Of a DNA stretch of 39,612 bases, positions 23,908-33,355 are shown in pieces. The stretch is taken from assembly GCA_016201205.1 (NCBI GenBank), contig JACQDF010000060.1, forward strand, positions 1 to 39,612, in the 5' to 3' direction. Made by a program: the position numbers and the translations under genes. Within the stretch, counting starts at the first letter, position 1. Each line of letters starts with the position of its first letter. The DNA comes from Acidobacteriota bacterium. GTDB taxonomy: Bacteria; Acidobacteriota; Terriglobia; Bryobacterales; Bryobacteraceae. The notes below the pieces were generated by a model. The model was not told the origin of the DNA. It searched no databases and saw only the letters and a program-made list of their open reading frames with translations.

Positions 23908-25887
23908 GTGCTAGCCTTAATTAGCTCCATCAACATCTTTAGGCTGATCCTTTTTCTCGTCTGTCTCGTCTTCTCGTCCTCCGTTGCGGCAGAGCGTTTC
24001 AACCTGGAGCACGCCGCGAAGATCGCGAACGTATTCAACCCGCAGATTTCGCCCGATGGGAAGAGCATCGTGGTCGCGGTTTCGCGAGCCAATCTGAAGG
24101 ACAACCGCTACGACACCGAACTGGTGCAGGTGGATGTCGCGACCAAAAAGCAGAAGATCCTGACGCGTCGGCAGGCGAGCCTGCATAGGTGGTCACCGGA
24201 CGGGACGCGCTTGGCGTTTCTTGCTCCGGCAGACGGAAAATCGCAGATCTGGGTTTTGCCAATCGACGGCGGCGAGGCGATGCAGGTGTCCAAGCCGGAG
24301 ACGGGCGTGCGGAGTTTCGATTGGCGTCCGGACGGCAAAGCGTTCGTTTATTCGGCCGTTGAAGAAGCGCCGAAACGGGAAGGCGAAGAGAAAAGCAACC
24401 GTTCGTTCGAGGCTGACGTGAATTACCTGTCAACGGAAGCGCCTCGCGCCTCGCATCTTTGGCTCGTGCCTGCAGAAGGCGGCGAGAGCAAGCGGCTGAC
24501 GTCGGGAACCTGGTCGGTTATTGGTAACCTGGGTCTGCGTTGGTCCCCAGATGGAAGGCGGATCGCGTTTGGCTATCAGCCTGGCCCGGGCGAACGGTTT
24601 TTCCAGGACCAGACCAGCCGCGTTGTGGATATCGAGACCGGGGCCTTGACCGCGTTATCCGGAAGGACGAAACTCGACTCAGCGATCGGCTTCTCCCCGG
24701 ACGGCCAGCACTTCTCCTACTCGTGGCCGCGCGACGGCGACACGCGTTTTGGGAACGAGATCTGGGTGATGCCGGCGGGCGGCGGGCCGGCGCGTAATCT
24801 GACGCGCGCGCTGGATTCCGACGCATTTGCCCAATGGGCGCCGGACAGTAAATCGCTGTATGTCTTCACACAACAGGGGACGAGCAACGTGATGTGGCGG
24901 CAGCCGCTGGATGGTCCGGCACGGCGGCTCGATACCGGACGGCTCGGCAGCTTCGGAGTCAGCGTTTCGAAAAGTGGCAGACTGGCGTTGGCGGCGAGCG
25001 AACCCGATCGTCCATTCGATCTTTATTACAAGGAGACGCCCGACTCTCCTCCACAACGCCTGACTGACTTCAACGCCGAAATCGCAGCCTTGGAACTGGG
25101 CAAGCAAGAGCCGATCCGCTGGCGCGGGCCCGATAACTTCGAAATGGACGGCATTGTCACCTACCCGCCGGGGTATCGGCCCGGTAAGCCGTATCCGTTG
25201 GTCCTTGCGATCCACGGTGGGCCGCGTGGGGCTTCGACCCTTGGCTTCGGGCCGCGGCCCCAGTGGCTGGCTGCGCAGGGGTGGGTCGTCTTCGAGCCGA
25301 ACTACAGGGGCAGCAGCAATCTCGGCAATGCATTTCAGGCGGCGATCTGGAACGACGCCGGGGCCGGTCCGGGGCGCGACGTGATGTCGGGCGTCGACCT
25401 GCTGATCCAGAGAGGGATCGCCGACTCGGCGAAGATGGCAGTGTCCGGTTGGTCCTACGGGGGCTACATGACGACTTGGCTGCTGGGGAACTATCCGGAC
25501 CACTGGCGCGCTGGTGTGGCTGGCGCGGCCGTGACGGATCACCTCGACCAATACGCGCTGAGCGATATTCACTCCAACGTCGCCACTTACTACGGCGGCT
25601 CCCCGTTCACCGATCCTAAGCGCCTACAGGCCTACCGCGACCAGGCCCCGATCACCTACGCATCGAAGATCAAGGCGCCCACGCTGATCCTCTCCGACAC
25701 GGGCGACCAGCGGGTGCCAATCACGGAGTCCTACCTGCTCTACCACGTATTGCGGGACAACGGCGTGAAGACGAAGTTCATCGCCTATCCGGTGAGTGGG
25801 CACGCGCCGAGCGATCCGATCCACCAGCGGGACATCAATCGCCGCTGGGCCGAATGGATCCAAGAGCACCTGGAAGCGCCGAAATAG
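23908..25887 (+). CDS. S9 family serine peptidase (acylaminoacyl/dipeptidyl-peptidase-like), exported
   Basis: The product of 659 residues has a signal peptide (RLILFLVCLVFSSSVAAERF), a TolB/PD40-type beta-propeller with repeated SPDG motifs (about 45-390) and a C-terminal alpha/beta hydrolase domain of the prolyl oligopeptidase family. The triad is Ser516 in GWSYGG, Asp600 in DTGDQRVP and His632 in SGHAPSDP. Such enzymes release dipeptides or acylated amino acids from small peptides, here probably in the periplasm. GTG 23908 is the only plausible start in frame; its ribosome binding site AAAAGGG is 13 bases away, which is long. It diverges from TonB receptor 1. Confidence 0.9.
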   Translation: MLALISSINIFRLILFLVCLVFSSSVAAERFNLEHAAKIANVFNPQISPDGKSIVVAVSRANLKDNRYDTELVQVDVATKKQKILTRRQASLHRWSPDGTRLAFLAPADGKSQIWVLPIDGGEAMQVSKPETGVRSFDWRPDGKAFVYSAVEEAPKREGEEKSNRSFEADVNYLSTEAPRASHLWLVPAEGGESKRLTSGTWSVIGNLGLRWSPDGRRIAFGYQPGPGERFFQDQTSRVVDIETGALTALSGRTKLDSAIGFSPDGQHFSYSWPRDGDTRFGNEIWVMPAGGGPARNLTRALDSDAFAQWAPDSKSLYVFTQQGTSNVMWRQPLDGPARRLDTGRLGSFGVSVSKSGRLALAASEPDRPFDLYYKETPDSPPQRLTDFNAEIAALELGKQEPIRWRGPDNFEMDGIVTYPPGYRPGKPYPLVLAIHGGPRGASTLGFGPRPQWLAAQGWVVFEPNYRGSSNLGNAFQAAIWNDAGAGPGRDVMSGVDLLIQRGIADSAKMAVSGWSYGGYMTTWLLGNYPDHWRAGVAGAAVTDHLDQYALSDIHSNVATYYGGSPFTDPKRLQAYRDQAPITYASKIKAPTLILSDTGDQRVPITESYLLYHVLRDNGVKTKFIAYPVSGHAPSDPIHQRDINRRWAEWIQEHLEAPK

Positions 25888-25956
25888 AGGCAGACCAACT
25901 CTTCCGTCAGATGCCATCGAAATCCTAGCATCCAGGCTAGCGAGGGCATGCAACCG

Positions 25957-25977
25957 GCCGCCCAAGAGACGGGCGGC
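25957..25977. terminator. GC hairpin between convergent genes, possible terminator
   Basis: GCCGCCC (25957-25963) and GGGCGGC (25971-25977) form a 7-bp stem with a 7-base loop between the convergent S9 peptidase and TonB receptor 2 genes. There is no T tract on either strand, so it would be a weak or Rho-assisted terminator. Nothing else is seen in this 195-bp gap. Confidence 0.35.
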
Positions 25978-26082
25978 AGGTGATGCTCAAATCGTTAGCC
26001 GACGGGGGGGAACGCAATTGATGCCGCGGCGGACGACGGTATCGATGCCCGCGTGGAAACGGGTGCGTTGAAGGCGCACCGA

Positions 26083-29000
26083 TCAGAATATGAACCGCGC
26101 GGTCAACTGGAAATTGCGGTTCCCGTCGGTTGAGAGTGTGCTCAGAATCCTGCCGTACGTGCTCGTGCCGATGGTCGCGGCCGGGTTGCTGAAGTTCGGA
26201 TGGTTGAAGAAGTTGGTCGAAACCATCTCCAGCTTCAGGTGAGCCCGCTCGTGGAAAGCCATCTCCTTGGTCAATCCGAAGTGGAACACGTTCATGGCGG
26301 GCCCTTCCAGAATGAAAGCTCCCGACGTCCCGAAGCGCCCGATGGACGCCGGAGGCGTAATGAACGCCGTGCCGTCAAACCACCGCTCGATCACGCGCCC
26401 GCTCGACAGATTGCCATCGGCGACCCGATCCGGCCGCCCGCTGCGGATATTGGTATTGGACGGATCCACGCCGGAGAATGAGGGCGAGAAATACAGGCCC
26501 GAGCGGTACACATAGGTGCCCGCGGCCGTCCAGTTGGCGATCACATGGTTCAGCGCGGCCGGCGCTCCGGCGGCGAACCGCTTGCCCTTGCCGAAGGGCA
26601 GCTCGTAGATTCCGACCACGACGCCGCGCCAGTGCGGAATCTGGTTGCCCTGCGATCGCTCGCGCCCGCGGTTGAAGGCGTCTTCGGGTGTGCTCGTCCA
26701 GTCGTCCGCCACGCTCTTCGCCCAAGTCAAGTGAGCCTGGTAGTAGAGGCCGCCCTTGAACCTTCTCTCCGCCTTGATCACCCCGGCGTGGTAGTTGTGG
26801 GCGCCGCCGTTGTCCTGGAAACTCGCCGTGAACAGGTACGGGAAGGGCGCCTGTAACAGTTTTGTGGCGTAGGGTCTGGTATCGGCGGGAACCTGGTTCA
26901 GATTGCGGTTCCAGACGTTCTTGCGGGCGAGCGTGGAAACATAGCTCAGCGACAACCCCATGCCGAACATCTCCCTTTCGGCCGTCAGGTTGTACTGCAT
27001 GCTGTACGGCGTCCGCAGGTCCGGGTTCATCCCGCTCGCCCCCGTCCCGCCGAGCAGATACGTGGTGGACGGGAAGGGTTGCGGGAAAGAGAGACCGGGG
27101 ACGCCGCTGGTAATGGAGTTCGTGAAGGTCTCTCGAAGTTCAAAAGGCGCTCCGCCGCCGTCGGAAACGTAAGGCTGCATGGCGACATAGTAGACGCCCA
27201 CACCCCCGCGAATCACGAAATGGTCCGAAGTGGTGGGCCGCCAGGCGAACCCAAAACGCGGGGCGAGGTTGTTGTTGTCCCGGTTCAGCAGCTTCTTGCC
27301 GAGACCGGCAGCGCTGGCGGCGAGAATTGGCACGTTCTTCGGGAAACCGGGATGGATCCGGTTCTTTGCCGCTTCATCCGGCACGACCAGGGCGTTCCTG
27401 GCGGGATAGAAATTCCCGAACAGGTCCTGCTCGAGATAGCCCGGATCAAGCAGCGAGTACCGTACTCCGTAGTTGAGGGACAGACGCCGAGTGACCTTGA
27501 AATCGTCCGTAAAGTAAAGTTCCCAGTTCTTGCGGTGCGGATAGACGGGGCCGACGGAGGTCGATCGGGCGCTCGAGTCCATCAGGCCCAGCAGAAAGTC
27601 CCCGTATGGATTGCCGCTGAACCGTCCATTGAAACCGTACTGGCCGTAGACGCGGCTGGGGGATGTCGCCCAAGACCGTCCATTGAAGCTGTCGCGGTCG
27701 AAGCCGATGCGAAAATTGTGCTTTCCCTTCATCCAGAGCACGTTTTCGATAATGTGATAATTGCTCCACGTCCAACCGTTCTGGTCTCCCTGGTAGATGG
27801 ACGAGTAGCCGGTGATGTCCATGCGAGGAAGGGCCCTCACGTCCTCGAGGTCCCGCAGCGCCAGGCCGGAGGCCTTGACCACGTCCAGCCCACGATTCTG
27901 ACCGCCGTAAAGACTGTCATCCCTGCCATAGCCGAGACGCAGTTCGTTCACCACATTCGGCGAGACGACATGAGTATCGGAGATTACGACCACGAACTGA
28001 TCGCGCCACTGGTCGTACCTCCCGATCGTCGGGAAATTGTCCCCGTCGAATCGCTCGTACCTGTACGTCTGGTAGAGGAACCGGCCGAACAGTGAGTTCT
28101 TGTCGCTCAGTTTGTGGTCCGCGCGCACGGTGTGCTGATCGCTCCAGTTCGGAAAAACAAAGATTCCTGTAAAGCGGTCGGCGCCGCTGTTGGCCGCCGG
28201 GTAGAAGGTGGTCTGAAAGTACTTGGAAACCGGGCTGAGCCGGCTGGCGGGAATCTGCTTGTTCGCGAACGGAACTCCGCTCAACGGATCGGTCAGCGCG
28301 CCGGAGATCGACGAGAAATCGCCCTGCCGGAAGGCCTGGCTCGGCACCACCGCGTTGGCGACATACGGCGTCTGACTCCCGCGGAGGCCCTGCCAGGAAT
28401 AGTGCAGGAAGGACCGGTTCTTCCCGTTGTAGATCTTCGGAAGGAAGATCGGTCCTCCGATCTTGATGTTGGGCCGGAAAATGGGCGGACCGTGCGGCCG
28501 GGTAGGGGCAAAGAACGGGCGCGCGCCGAAGCCCGTCGCGTTATAGTGCATCCACGCTTCGCCGTGGACCTCGTTCGTGCCGCTCTCGGAGACCACGGTC
28601 ACATTCGCCGAGGTGCCGGCCGAGGCGTTGGCGCCGACCAGGTCGAAGCGGAATTCCCGATACGAATCCAGGTACGTCAGCGAGGGGCCAAACGTGCCCC
28701 CGGTCCAGCCGTCCTTGACTTTGATGCCGTCCATCGTGAACGTGGTGTTCCGGCCTTGCCCATTCCCCGCATAGTTGGAGCCCGAAGTGTAATTGGCGAG
28801 CGGGGTCAGATCGAGCATGCGCCAGATCGAGCGATAGTTGGAGTTGACGGGCATGTACGTGAAAACGTAGTTCGACTTCACGTCGCTGAACGTCGCCCTC
28901 TCGGTTTCCACCAGTTGCGAGCCGGCGGTTACGCTGACCGATTCTGTGACCGCGCCGACTTCCAGCCTCACATCCACGCGGCGGTCCGCCAGAGCCACAA

Positions 29001-29280
29001 GTTCCACGTCTTCGACGACGAACTTCTTGAAACCTGGCTTCTCCGCCTCAACCCGGTATTTGCCCGGGATCAGGTTCGGCGCCTGATAGTTTCCAACCTG
29101 GTTGCTGGTCACCTTCTGGCTGATGTTTGTTCCCAGGTTGGTGAGGGTCACCTGAACATCGGGGAACGCCGCCCCGCTGGTGTCGATCACGGTTCCGCGA
29201 ATGGTGCCGTAGTAAGTCTGAGCGAAGGACGCCGCCGCGAGGATCGCGGCTGCGAAACCGGTAAAGAATACGTTAGACAT
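26083..29280 (-). CDS. TonB-dependent receptor 2 with N-terminal carboxypeptidase-regulatory domain
   Basis: The product of 1065 residues has the same architecture as receptor 1: signal peptide (MSNVFFTGFAAAILAAASFA-QT), carboxypeptidase-regulatory domain (YGTIRGTVIDTSGAAFPDVQ), plug with NTTFTMDGIKV in the homologous position, and a barrel ending NFQLTARFIF with terminal Phe. Apart from short motifs the sequence differs strongly from receptor 1, so a different ligand is likely. ATG 29280 follows AAGGGGAGG. The gene lies downstream of the propeller regulator on the same strand but has its own conserved leader, and it converges on the S9 peptidase. Confidence 0.9.
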   Translation of the reverse strand: MSNVFFTGFAAAILAAASFAQTYYGTIRGTVIDTSGAAFPDVQVTLTNLGTNISQKVTSNQVGNYQAPNLIPGKYRVEAEKPGFKKFVVEDVELVALADRRVDVRLEVGAVTESVSVTAGSQLVETERATFSDVKSNYVFTYMPVNSNYRSIWRMLDLTPLANYTSGSNYAGNGQGRNTTFTMDGIKVKDGWTGGTFGPSLTYLDSYREFRFDLVGANASAGTSANVTVVSESGTNEVHGEAWMHYNATGFGARPFFAPTRPHGPPIFRPNIKIGGPIFLPKIYNGKNRSFLHYSWQGLRGSQTPYVANAVVPSQAFRQGDFSSISGALTDPLSGVPFANKQIPASRLSPVSKYFQTTFYPAANSGADRFTGIFVFPNWSDQHTVRADHKLSDKNSLFGRFLYQTYRYERFDGDNFPTIGRYDQWRDQFVVVISDTHVVSPNVVNELRLGYGRDDSLYGGQNRGLDVVKASGLALRDLEDVRALPRMDITGYSSIYQGDQNGWTWSNYHIIENVLWMKGKHNFRIGFDRDSFNGRSWATSPSRVYGQYGFNGRFSGNPYGDFLLGLMDSSARSTSVGPVYPHRKNWELYFTDDFKVTRRLSLNYGVRYSLLDPGYLEQDLFGNFYPARNALVVPDEAAKNRIHPGFPKNVPILAASAAGLGKKLLNRDNNNLAPRFGFAWRPTTSDHFVIRGGVGVYYVAMQPYVSDGGGAPFELRETFTNSITSGVPGLSFPQPFPSTTYLLGGTGASGMNPDLRTPYSMQYNLTAEREMFGMGLSLSYVSTLARKNVWNRNLNQVPADTRPYATKLLQAPFPYLFTASFQDNGGAHNYHAGVIKAERRFKGGLYYQAHLTWAKSVADDWTSTPEDAFNRGRERSQGNQIPHWRGVVVGIYELPFGKGKRFAAGAPAALNHVIANWTAAGTYVYRSGLYFSPSFSGVDPSNTNIRSGRPDRVADGNLSSGRVIERWFDGTAFITPPASIGRFGTSGAFILEGPAMNVFHFGLTKEMAFHERAHLKLEMVSTNFFNHPNFSNPAATIGTSTYGRILSTLSTDGNRNFQLTARFIF

Positions 29281-29365
29281 AATCCTCCCCTTGCGGTAGT
29301 CTTGCGCCAATGTACCCTCGCGCGTCCCCATGCGGAAGTGCGTTTACGGTATGTTTACGGTTAAC
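29281..29365 (-). promoter_or_regulatory. conserved leader of TonB receptor 2 with tandem 11-bp repeats
   Basis: This is the second copy of the element at 23645-23730. The CCGTAAAC boxes lie at 29360-29353 and 29349-29342, followed by TTCCGC (29337-29332) and TACATT (29314-29309) with a 17-bp spacer. The upstream end of the copy (TTAACCG) supplies the TAA stop codon of the propeller-regulator gene, so the element abuts that gene exactly. Confidence 0.6.
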
Positions 29366-31601
29366 GCGGGCCTCCGGAGACGATTCCCAGCTCGGTCATC
29401 CAGATGTTGGATGCACTCTCGTCCAGCCACAGCGCCAGTTTGTCGGCGGCGGCTGAGATCCCGCCGGCGACGAACCAGGGGTAGCGCTGATATCTGTGAA
29501 AGTGGTGAACGGGGATGGGGCGCCCCATCGGACGCCGGGTCTCAGCGTGTAGAGGCTGCGCCCACAGGCAGGGAAAACCGTCACGGTTCGCGAAAAAGTA
29601 GAGGAAGCGACCGTCCGGGGACCACCGCAGCCCCCAGCCCTGACGAAGCTCCTTCAGAGCGACCCATTCCGCCGGACCGCCCTCTGCTTTCGACCGAAAC
29701 GGCGCCACAAAGGGATCCTCGCCGGCAAGCCCGTCGGCGCGGACCGCGATCCAACGACCGTCGGGCGACAGGGCAGCCTCGCGCAGGGTGTACTTCAGCC
29801 CCCCGAGAACCTCCTGCTTCTGCCCGGTCGGGACGCTGAGGGCCACGAGCCGGGCGGGCTGGCCTTCGGCGATCAGCATCAGCCCGCTGCCGGACGTCCA
29901 GTCCAAGGGGTAGCCGCAGTTGTCGCACACTTTTTCGGAGACGCCTCCGGCCGTGCCCACCACGTAAATCGCCGGGCTTTGCTTCTCGAGACTCACATAG
30001 GCCACCTTCGAACCATCCGCAGCCATGAGGGGTTGTACCTCCGGCCAGGGATTGGCTGTCAGGGGCGTTTCGCGGCCGCTGGCCAAATCCTTCAGCCACA
30101 CGTCCGGATTGCCGGATCTGGCGGAGCAAAACACCAATTTGGTCCCATCGGCGGAAAGCCGCTGGGGGGTGCCCCAGTCATCCTGGTGCAGCGAGGCGTC
30201 CTGGGTCAGCCGGGTGAGATGGCCACCCGCTTCCGGGTGGTTGGGGTTGATCGAAAGGCCCCAGATATGGGTGGTGACATCCTGGTTCGTAAACACGATG
30301 CGGGGACGGCCCCTGGACTCGACAGCCACCCGAGGAAACGTATGGGCGCCCGGTCCGGACGTTAGCCGCTCCGGAGGGCCGGCCACGCGCCAGGTCTTTG
30401 TCGAGATCGGGATCTGCCACAAGGCGGAGGTCAGCCCCTGGCCGGCGGAAAAGATCAGGCGGTCTCCCACCCAGTCGCCCGGAACGGGAGGGTACCGGCT
30501 GGTGCCCAGCCGGTAGCGGCGAAACACTTCCCTGACGCCGGTGCTCACAGACGGGGCGCCGCTCAAGGGGACCACCCGCCAGTCGAACTCCGGATCCGGG
30601 CGCTCGGCAACTGTCGTAAGCACCAGCAGATGCTTGCCATCCGGTGTCCAGACCGGATAGTGGCCCGAGTTCAGGTCGGTGGGTACCGCACGGGCTTGCC
30701 CGCCGTTGGCCGACACTGTGTAAATCCTGCCCCCGGGACCCTGGTAGGCTACCCAACTGCCGTCCGGGGAAAAGCGGGGCAGGAAGCCCAGGTCGGCAAT
30801 CTTTTTCTCCTCGCGGCTCAGCAGCGAAATGACGTAGATTCCTCCGCCATCACGGCCTGACTGGAACACAATTCTGGTGCCATCCGGCGAAAAATCGGGC
30901 TGCCGGGCCTTGGCCGGATCATGCGTGAGCTGAACCGGCCCCCCCACCCCCAGCGCTTGCACGTAGATGTCCAGTTTGCCTTCTTCGCCCCGATCAGAAG
31001 CGAACGCCAGAACTTTTCCCTCTCGGGAAATGGCTGGAAACGCGGAGGTTGACCCCGTCGCAAAGGTCAGTTGGGTGAACACGGGTGCAGGGGTCTGCGA
31101 CCCTATTTGCCACCAGGCGACGGTCACGACGGCAGCCGCCGAGAGCAACACCAAGGCCGCCCACACCGTTCGTTTCCGTATCCAGGTTCCAGCCGCCCCG
31201 CCAGCGGTCGCCTGCCTGGCGTCCTGCCTCCGGAATACCGGGACGTAGCCTCCTTTGGGGAGGTCGATGACAACGGTGTCGGAGCGCCCCTCGTCGGCGT
31301 AGTATTGCTGCAAGCGAGTCCGCAGCTTCCCTGCCTGAACGCGAACGATCGGATCGATTCGCGGGTCGAACGTGTCTCCCCGGCCGAACAATTCTACCCC
31401 CAGCACGTATTCCTTCAGTCGATCTCCCCCGCACTCCATCACCTGGTGGACGGCATATCGCAGGAAGCGCCTCAGGCTGTCGGAATGAGCAAATTCCTTG
31501 CTAACCAGGATCTTGTCCACTTGCGCGAGGATGGCGCTGGAAGAGACGTCGCCGGACGAATTGAGGCTGTCACCTTTGCCGTTGGGGTGTCTCGGTTCCA
31601 T
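29361..31601 (-). CDS. membrane-anchored regulator: winged-helix-like domain, one membrane helix, TolB/PD40 propeller
   Basis: The product of 746 residues starts with a conserved cytoplasmic domain (about 20-124) with RLKEYVLGVELFGRGDTFDP and IVRVQAGKLRTRLQQYY, ending LPKGGYVPVF, a pattern common in Acidobacteriota and related to winged-helix DNA-binding domains. One membrane helix (about 146-164) and an extracytoplasmic PD40-type beta-propeller (repeated SPDG/FSPDGT) follow. By analogy with CadC it could sense a periplasmic ligand and act on DNA (inference). ATG 31601 follows GGTGAG; ATG 31694 overlaps the aminoacylase end and is an alternative. It sits between D-aminoacylase and TonB receptor 2, which may be its targets. 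Confidence 0.75.
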   Translation of the reverse strand: MEPRHPNGKGDSLNSSGDVSSSAILAQVDKILVSKEFAHSDSLRRFLRYAVHQVMECGGDRLKEYVLGVELFGRGDTFDPRIDPIVRVQAGKLRTRLQQYYADEGRSDTVVIDLPKGGYVPVFRRQDARQATAGGAAGTWIRKRTVWAALVLLSAAAVVTVAWWQIGSQTPAPVFTQLTFATGSTSAFPAISREGKVLAFASDRGEEGKLDIYVQALGVGGPVQLTHDPAKARQPDFSPDGTRIVFQSGRDGGGIYVISLLSREEKKIADLGFLPRFSPDGSWVAYQGPGGRIYTVSANGGQARAVPTDLNSGHYPVWTPDGKHLLVLTTVAERPDPEFDWRVVPLSGAPSVSTGVREVFRRYRLGTSRYPPVPGDWVGDRLIFSAGQGLTSALWQIPISTKTWRVAGPPERLTSGPGAHTFPRVAVESRGRPRIVFTNQDVTTHIWGLSINPNHPEAGGHLTRLTQDASLHQDDWGTPQRLSADGTKLVFCSARSGNPDVWLKDLASGRETPLTANPWPEVQPLMAADGSKVAYVSLEKQSPAIYVVGTAGGVSEKVCDNCGYPLDWTSGSGLMLIAEGQPARLVALSVPTGQKQEVLGGLKYTLREAALSPDGRWIAVRADGLAGEDPFVAPFRSKAEGGPAEWVALKELRQGWGLRWSPDGRFLYFFANRDGFPCLWAQPLHAETRRPMGRPIPVHHFHRYQRYPWFVAGGISAAADKLALWLDESASNIWMTELGIVSGGPR

Positions 31602-31680
31602 CCACTCACCGTTTCCGGCGAATTCCGCTTGGCGTTGCCACCCGTCTGTGGCTGGCCGCCTCGCTGGTCTCGATTGTACA

Positions 31681-33285
31681 TCAGTTCGCCTCATCCGCCT
31701 TTCCGGGGCCGTAAAGGACACGGCCCGGGCGGCCGTCGGTGATCCTGCCATTGTGGAGGGCGAGCCGGCCGTTCACCAGCACGTCGCGCACTCCTTCGGC
31801 GCGCTCGAACGGCTTGGCAAAGGTTGCTTGATCCAGCACCTTTTCCGGATCCAGCACCACCAGATCGGCTTTCATCCCCGGGCGGATCAGCCCCCGGTCA
31901 AACAGCTTGAGCCGCTGCGCGGGCAAACCGGACATCTTGCGGACGGCGTCTTCGAACGAGATCAATTTCTTCTCGCGCACATAGCGCGCCAGCACGCGGG
32001 CGAAGGTTCCGTAGCTGCGGGGATGCCCCATGCGAATCGCTCCGTCGGAGGCGACCATCGTGTGCGGGTACTTCAGGATGCGTTCGATGTCCTCCTCGTG
32101 GATCCAGTGGAAAATCGCGCCGCATCCGCCCTTTTTCTGAATCTCGATGGCCATCTCGGCGGCGTTGGCGATGGTGGGCTCCTTGCCCGAAGCGCGGGTC
32201 ACATCGGCCAGGGATTTTCCCTCCAGGCTGCGGTCGCCGGACCGGCCCGCGTCCAGATTGCCGAGCGGGCCGCAGCGCGTAAACACGATATTGCTCGGAT
32301 CGCCGCCTCCGCGCTCATTCTCGATACGGCGCATGATCTCCGCTTTGATCTTTGCGCGGGTGTCCGGAGCTTCGAGTCTCTCTCCCAACGCGCTGTTGCC
32401 GCCCGCGAAAGCCCACTGCGGGAACAAAGCTGCACCCAGGCTGGTGTGAGACGCCGTGTATGGATATTGGTCGATGGTGGCGTCGACTCCGCGCGCGCGT
32501 GCCTCCTCCACCAGGCGGATCGTCTCCGCACTGCGGCCGCGGTTCATCTTGCCGCCGATCTTGTGATGCGTTACCTGGGTCGCAAGACCGCCTTGCTCTC
32601 CGATGCGGATGGTCTCTTTCACTGCCTCGAGAATGCCGTTTCCTTCATCGCGGATGTGCGAAACGTGAAATCCGCCGTACTCGGCGGCGGTTTTGGCCAG
32701 CGCGATCACCTCTTCGGTCTGTGCGAAATTCGCCGGCGTGTAGAACAGGCCGGTCGAAAGACCCATCGCGCCGTCGCGCATCCCTTCGCGAACCATCTCC
32801 TGCATCCGCGCCAGCTCCTGATCGGTGGGCTTGCGGTTTTCCATGTTCAGGACGGCGCGGCGGATCGAGCCGTGCCCGATGCAGAAGCCCATGTTGACGC
32901 TCATCCGGTGCTGGCTGAGCTTGTCGAGCATCGGCTTCAGCGGGACTGGAGAGCTGCCGTCGGGCCCCTCGATGAGCGTGGTGACGCCTTGATAAAGGAA
33001 ACCGGCGGCAGTCGGCTCATCAAAGATGTCGCGAATGGAATGGTTATGTATGTCGATGAAGCCGGGTGTAACGGTCAGACCGCTGGCGTCGATTCGAAGG
33101 CGCGCGGGATGGGAAGCGAGCCGGCCGATGGCGGCGATGGCATCGCCTCGAATGCCGATATCCGCGAAAAAGTAAGGATTCCCGGCGCCGTCAACGACAC
33201 GGCCGCCGGTGATGACAACGTCCAACGGCTCCTGTGCGGAAAGGGAGAAAGGCGTCGAAGCCAGCAGAACAAGGAGAACCAACAT
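31681..33285 (-). CDS. D-aminoacylase (N-acyl-D-amino-acid deacylase), exported
   Basis: The product of 534 residues is an amidohydrolase-superfamily enzyme that hydrolyses N-acyl-D-amino acids to the D-amino acid and a fatty or short acid. After a signal peptide (MLVLLVLLASTPFSLSAQ), DVVITGGRVVDGAG opens the small beta domain, TPGFIDIHNH (HNH at 80-82) gives the first metal ligands, HVSHIRDEG a second set and ASDGAIRMGHPRSYGTF the catalytic Asp. Length is typical. ATG 33285 is preceded by GGGGAA. A 26-bp repeat lies 20 bp upstream. Periplasmic location next to TonB receptors suggests turnover of D-amino-acid peptides or peptidoglycan fragments. Confidence 0.9.
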   Translation of the reverse strand: MLVLLVLLASTPFSLSAQEPLDVVITGGRVVDGAGNPYFFADIGIRGDAIAAIGRLASHPARLRIDASGLTVTPGFIDIHNHSIRDIFDEPTAAGFLYQGVTTLIEGPDGSSPVPLKPMLDKLSQHRMSVNMGFCIGHGSIRRAVLNMENRKPTDQELARMQEMVREGMRDGAMGLSTGLFYTPANFAQTEEVIALAKTAAEYGGFHVSHIRDEGNGILEAVKETIRIGEQGGLATQVTHHKIGGKMNRGRSAETIRLVEEARARGVDATIDQYPYTASHTSLGAALFPQWAFAGGNSALGERLEAPDTRAKIKAEIMRRIENERGGGDPSNIVFTRCGPLGNLDAGRSGDRSLEGKSLADVTRASGKEPTIANAAEMAIEIQKKGGCGAIFHWIHEEDIERILKYPHTMVASDGAIRMGHPRSYGTFARVLARYVREKKLISFEDAVRKMSGLPAQRLKLFDRGLIRPGMKADLVVLDPEKVLDQATFAKPFERAEGVRDVLVNGRLALHNGRITDGRPGRVLYGPGKADEAN

Positions 33286-33304
33286 TTCCCCATCTTACGC
33301 CGGA

Positions 33305-33330
33305 CCACGCCCGTTTTCTGCCGCATGATA
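33305..33330. repeat. 26-bp perfect repeat, copy 1
   Basis: Bases 33305-33330 are identical to 35056-35081. On the minus strand the copy reads TATCATGCGGCAGAAAACGG and ends in GCGTGG, 20 bp upstream of the D-aminoacylase start. It may be a shared regulatory site. Confidence 0.6.
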
Positions 33331-33355
33331 AGGTGAAGGACTGGAACCAGACATC

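Noticed and set aside
23695..29370. Two small plus-strand frames with the same start MRKCVYGMFTVN at 23695 and 29330
   Set aside because: The identity comes from the duplicated TonB leader on the opposite strand; after the leader the peptides diverge at once.
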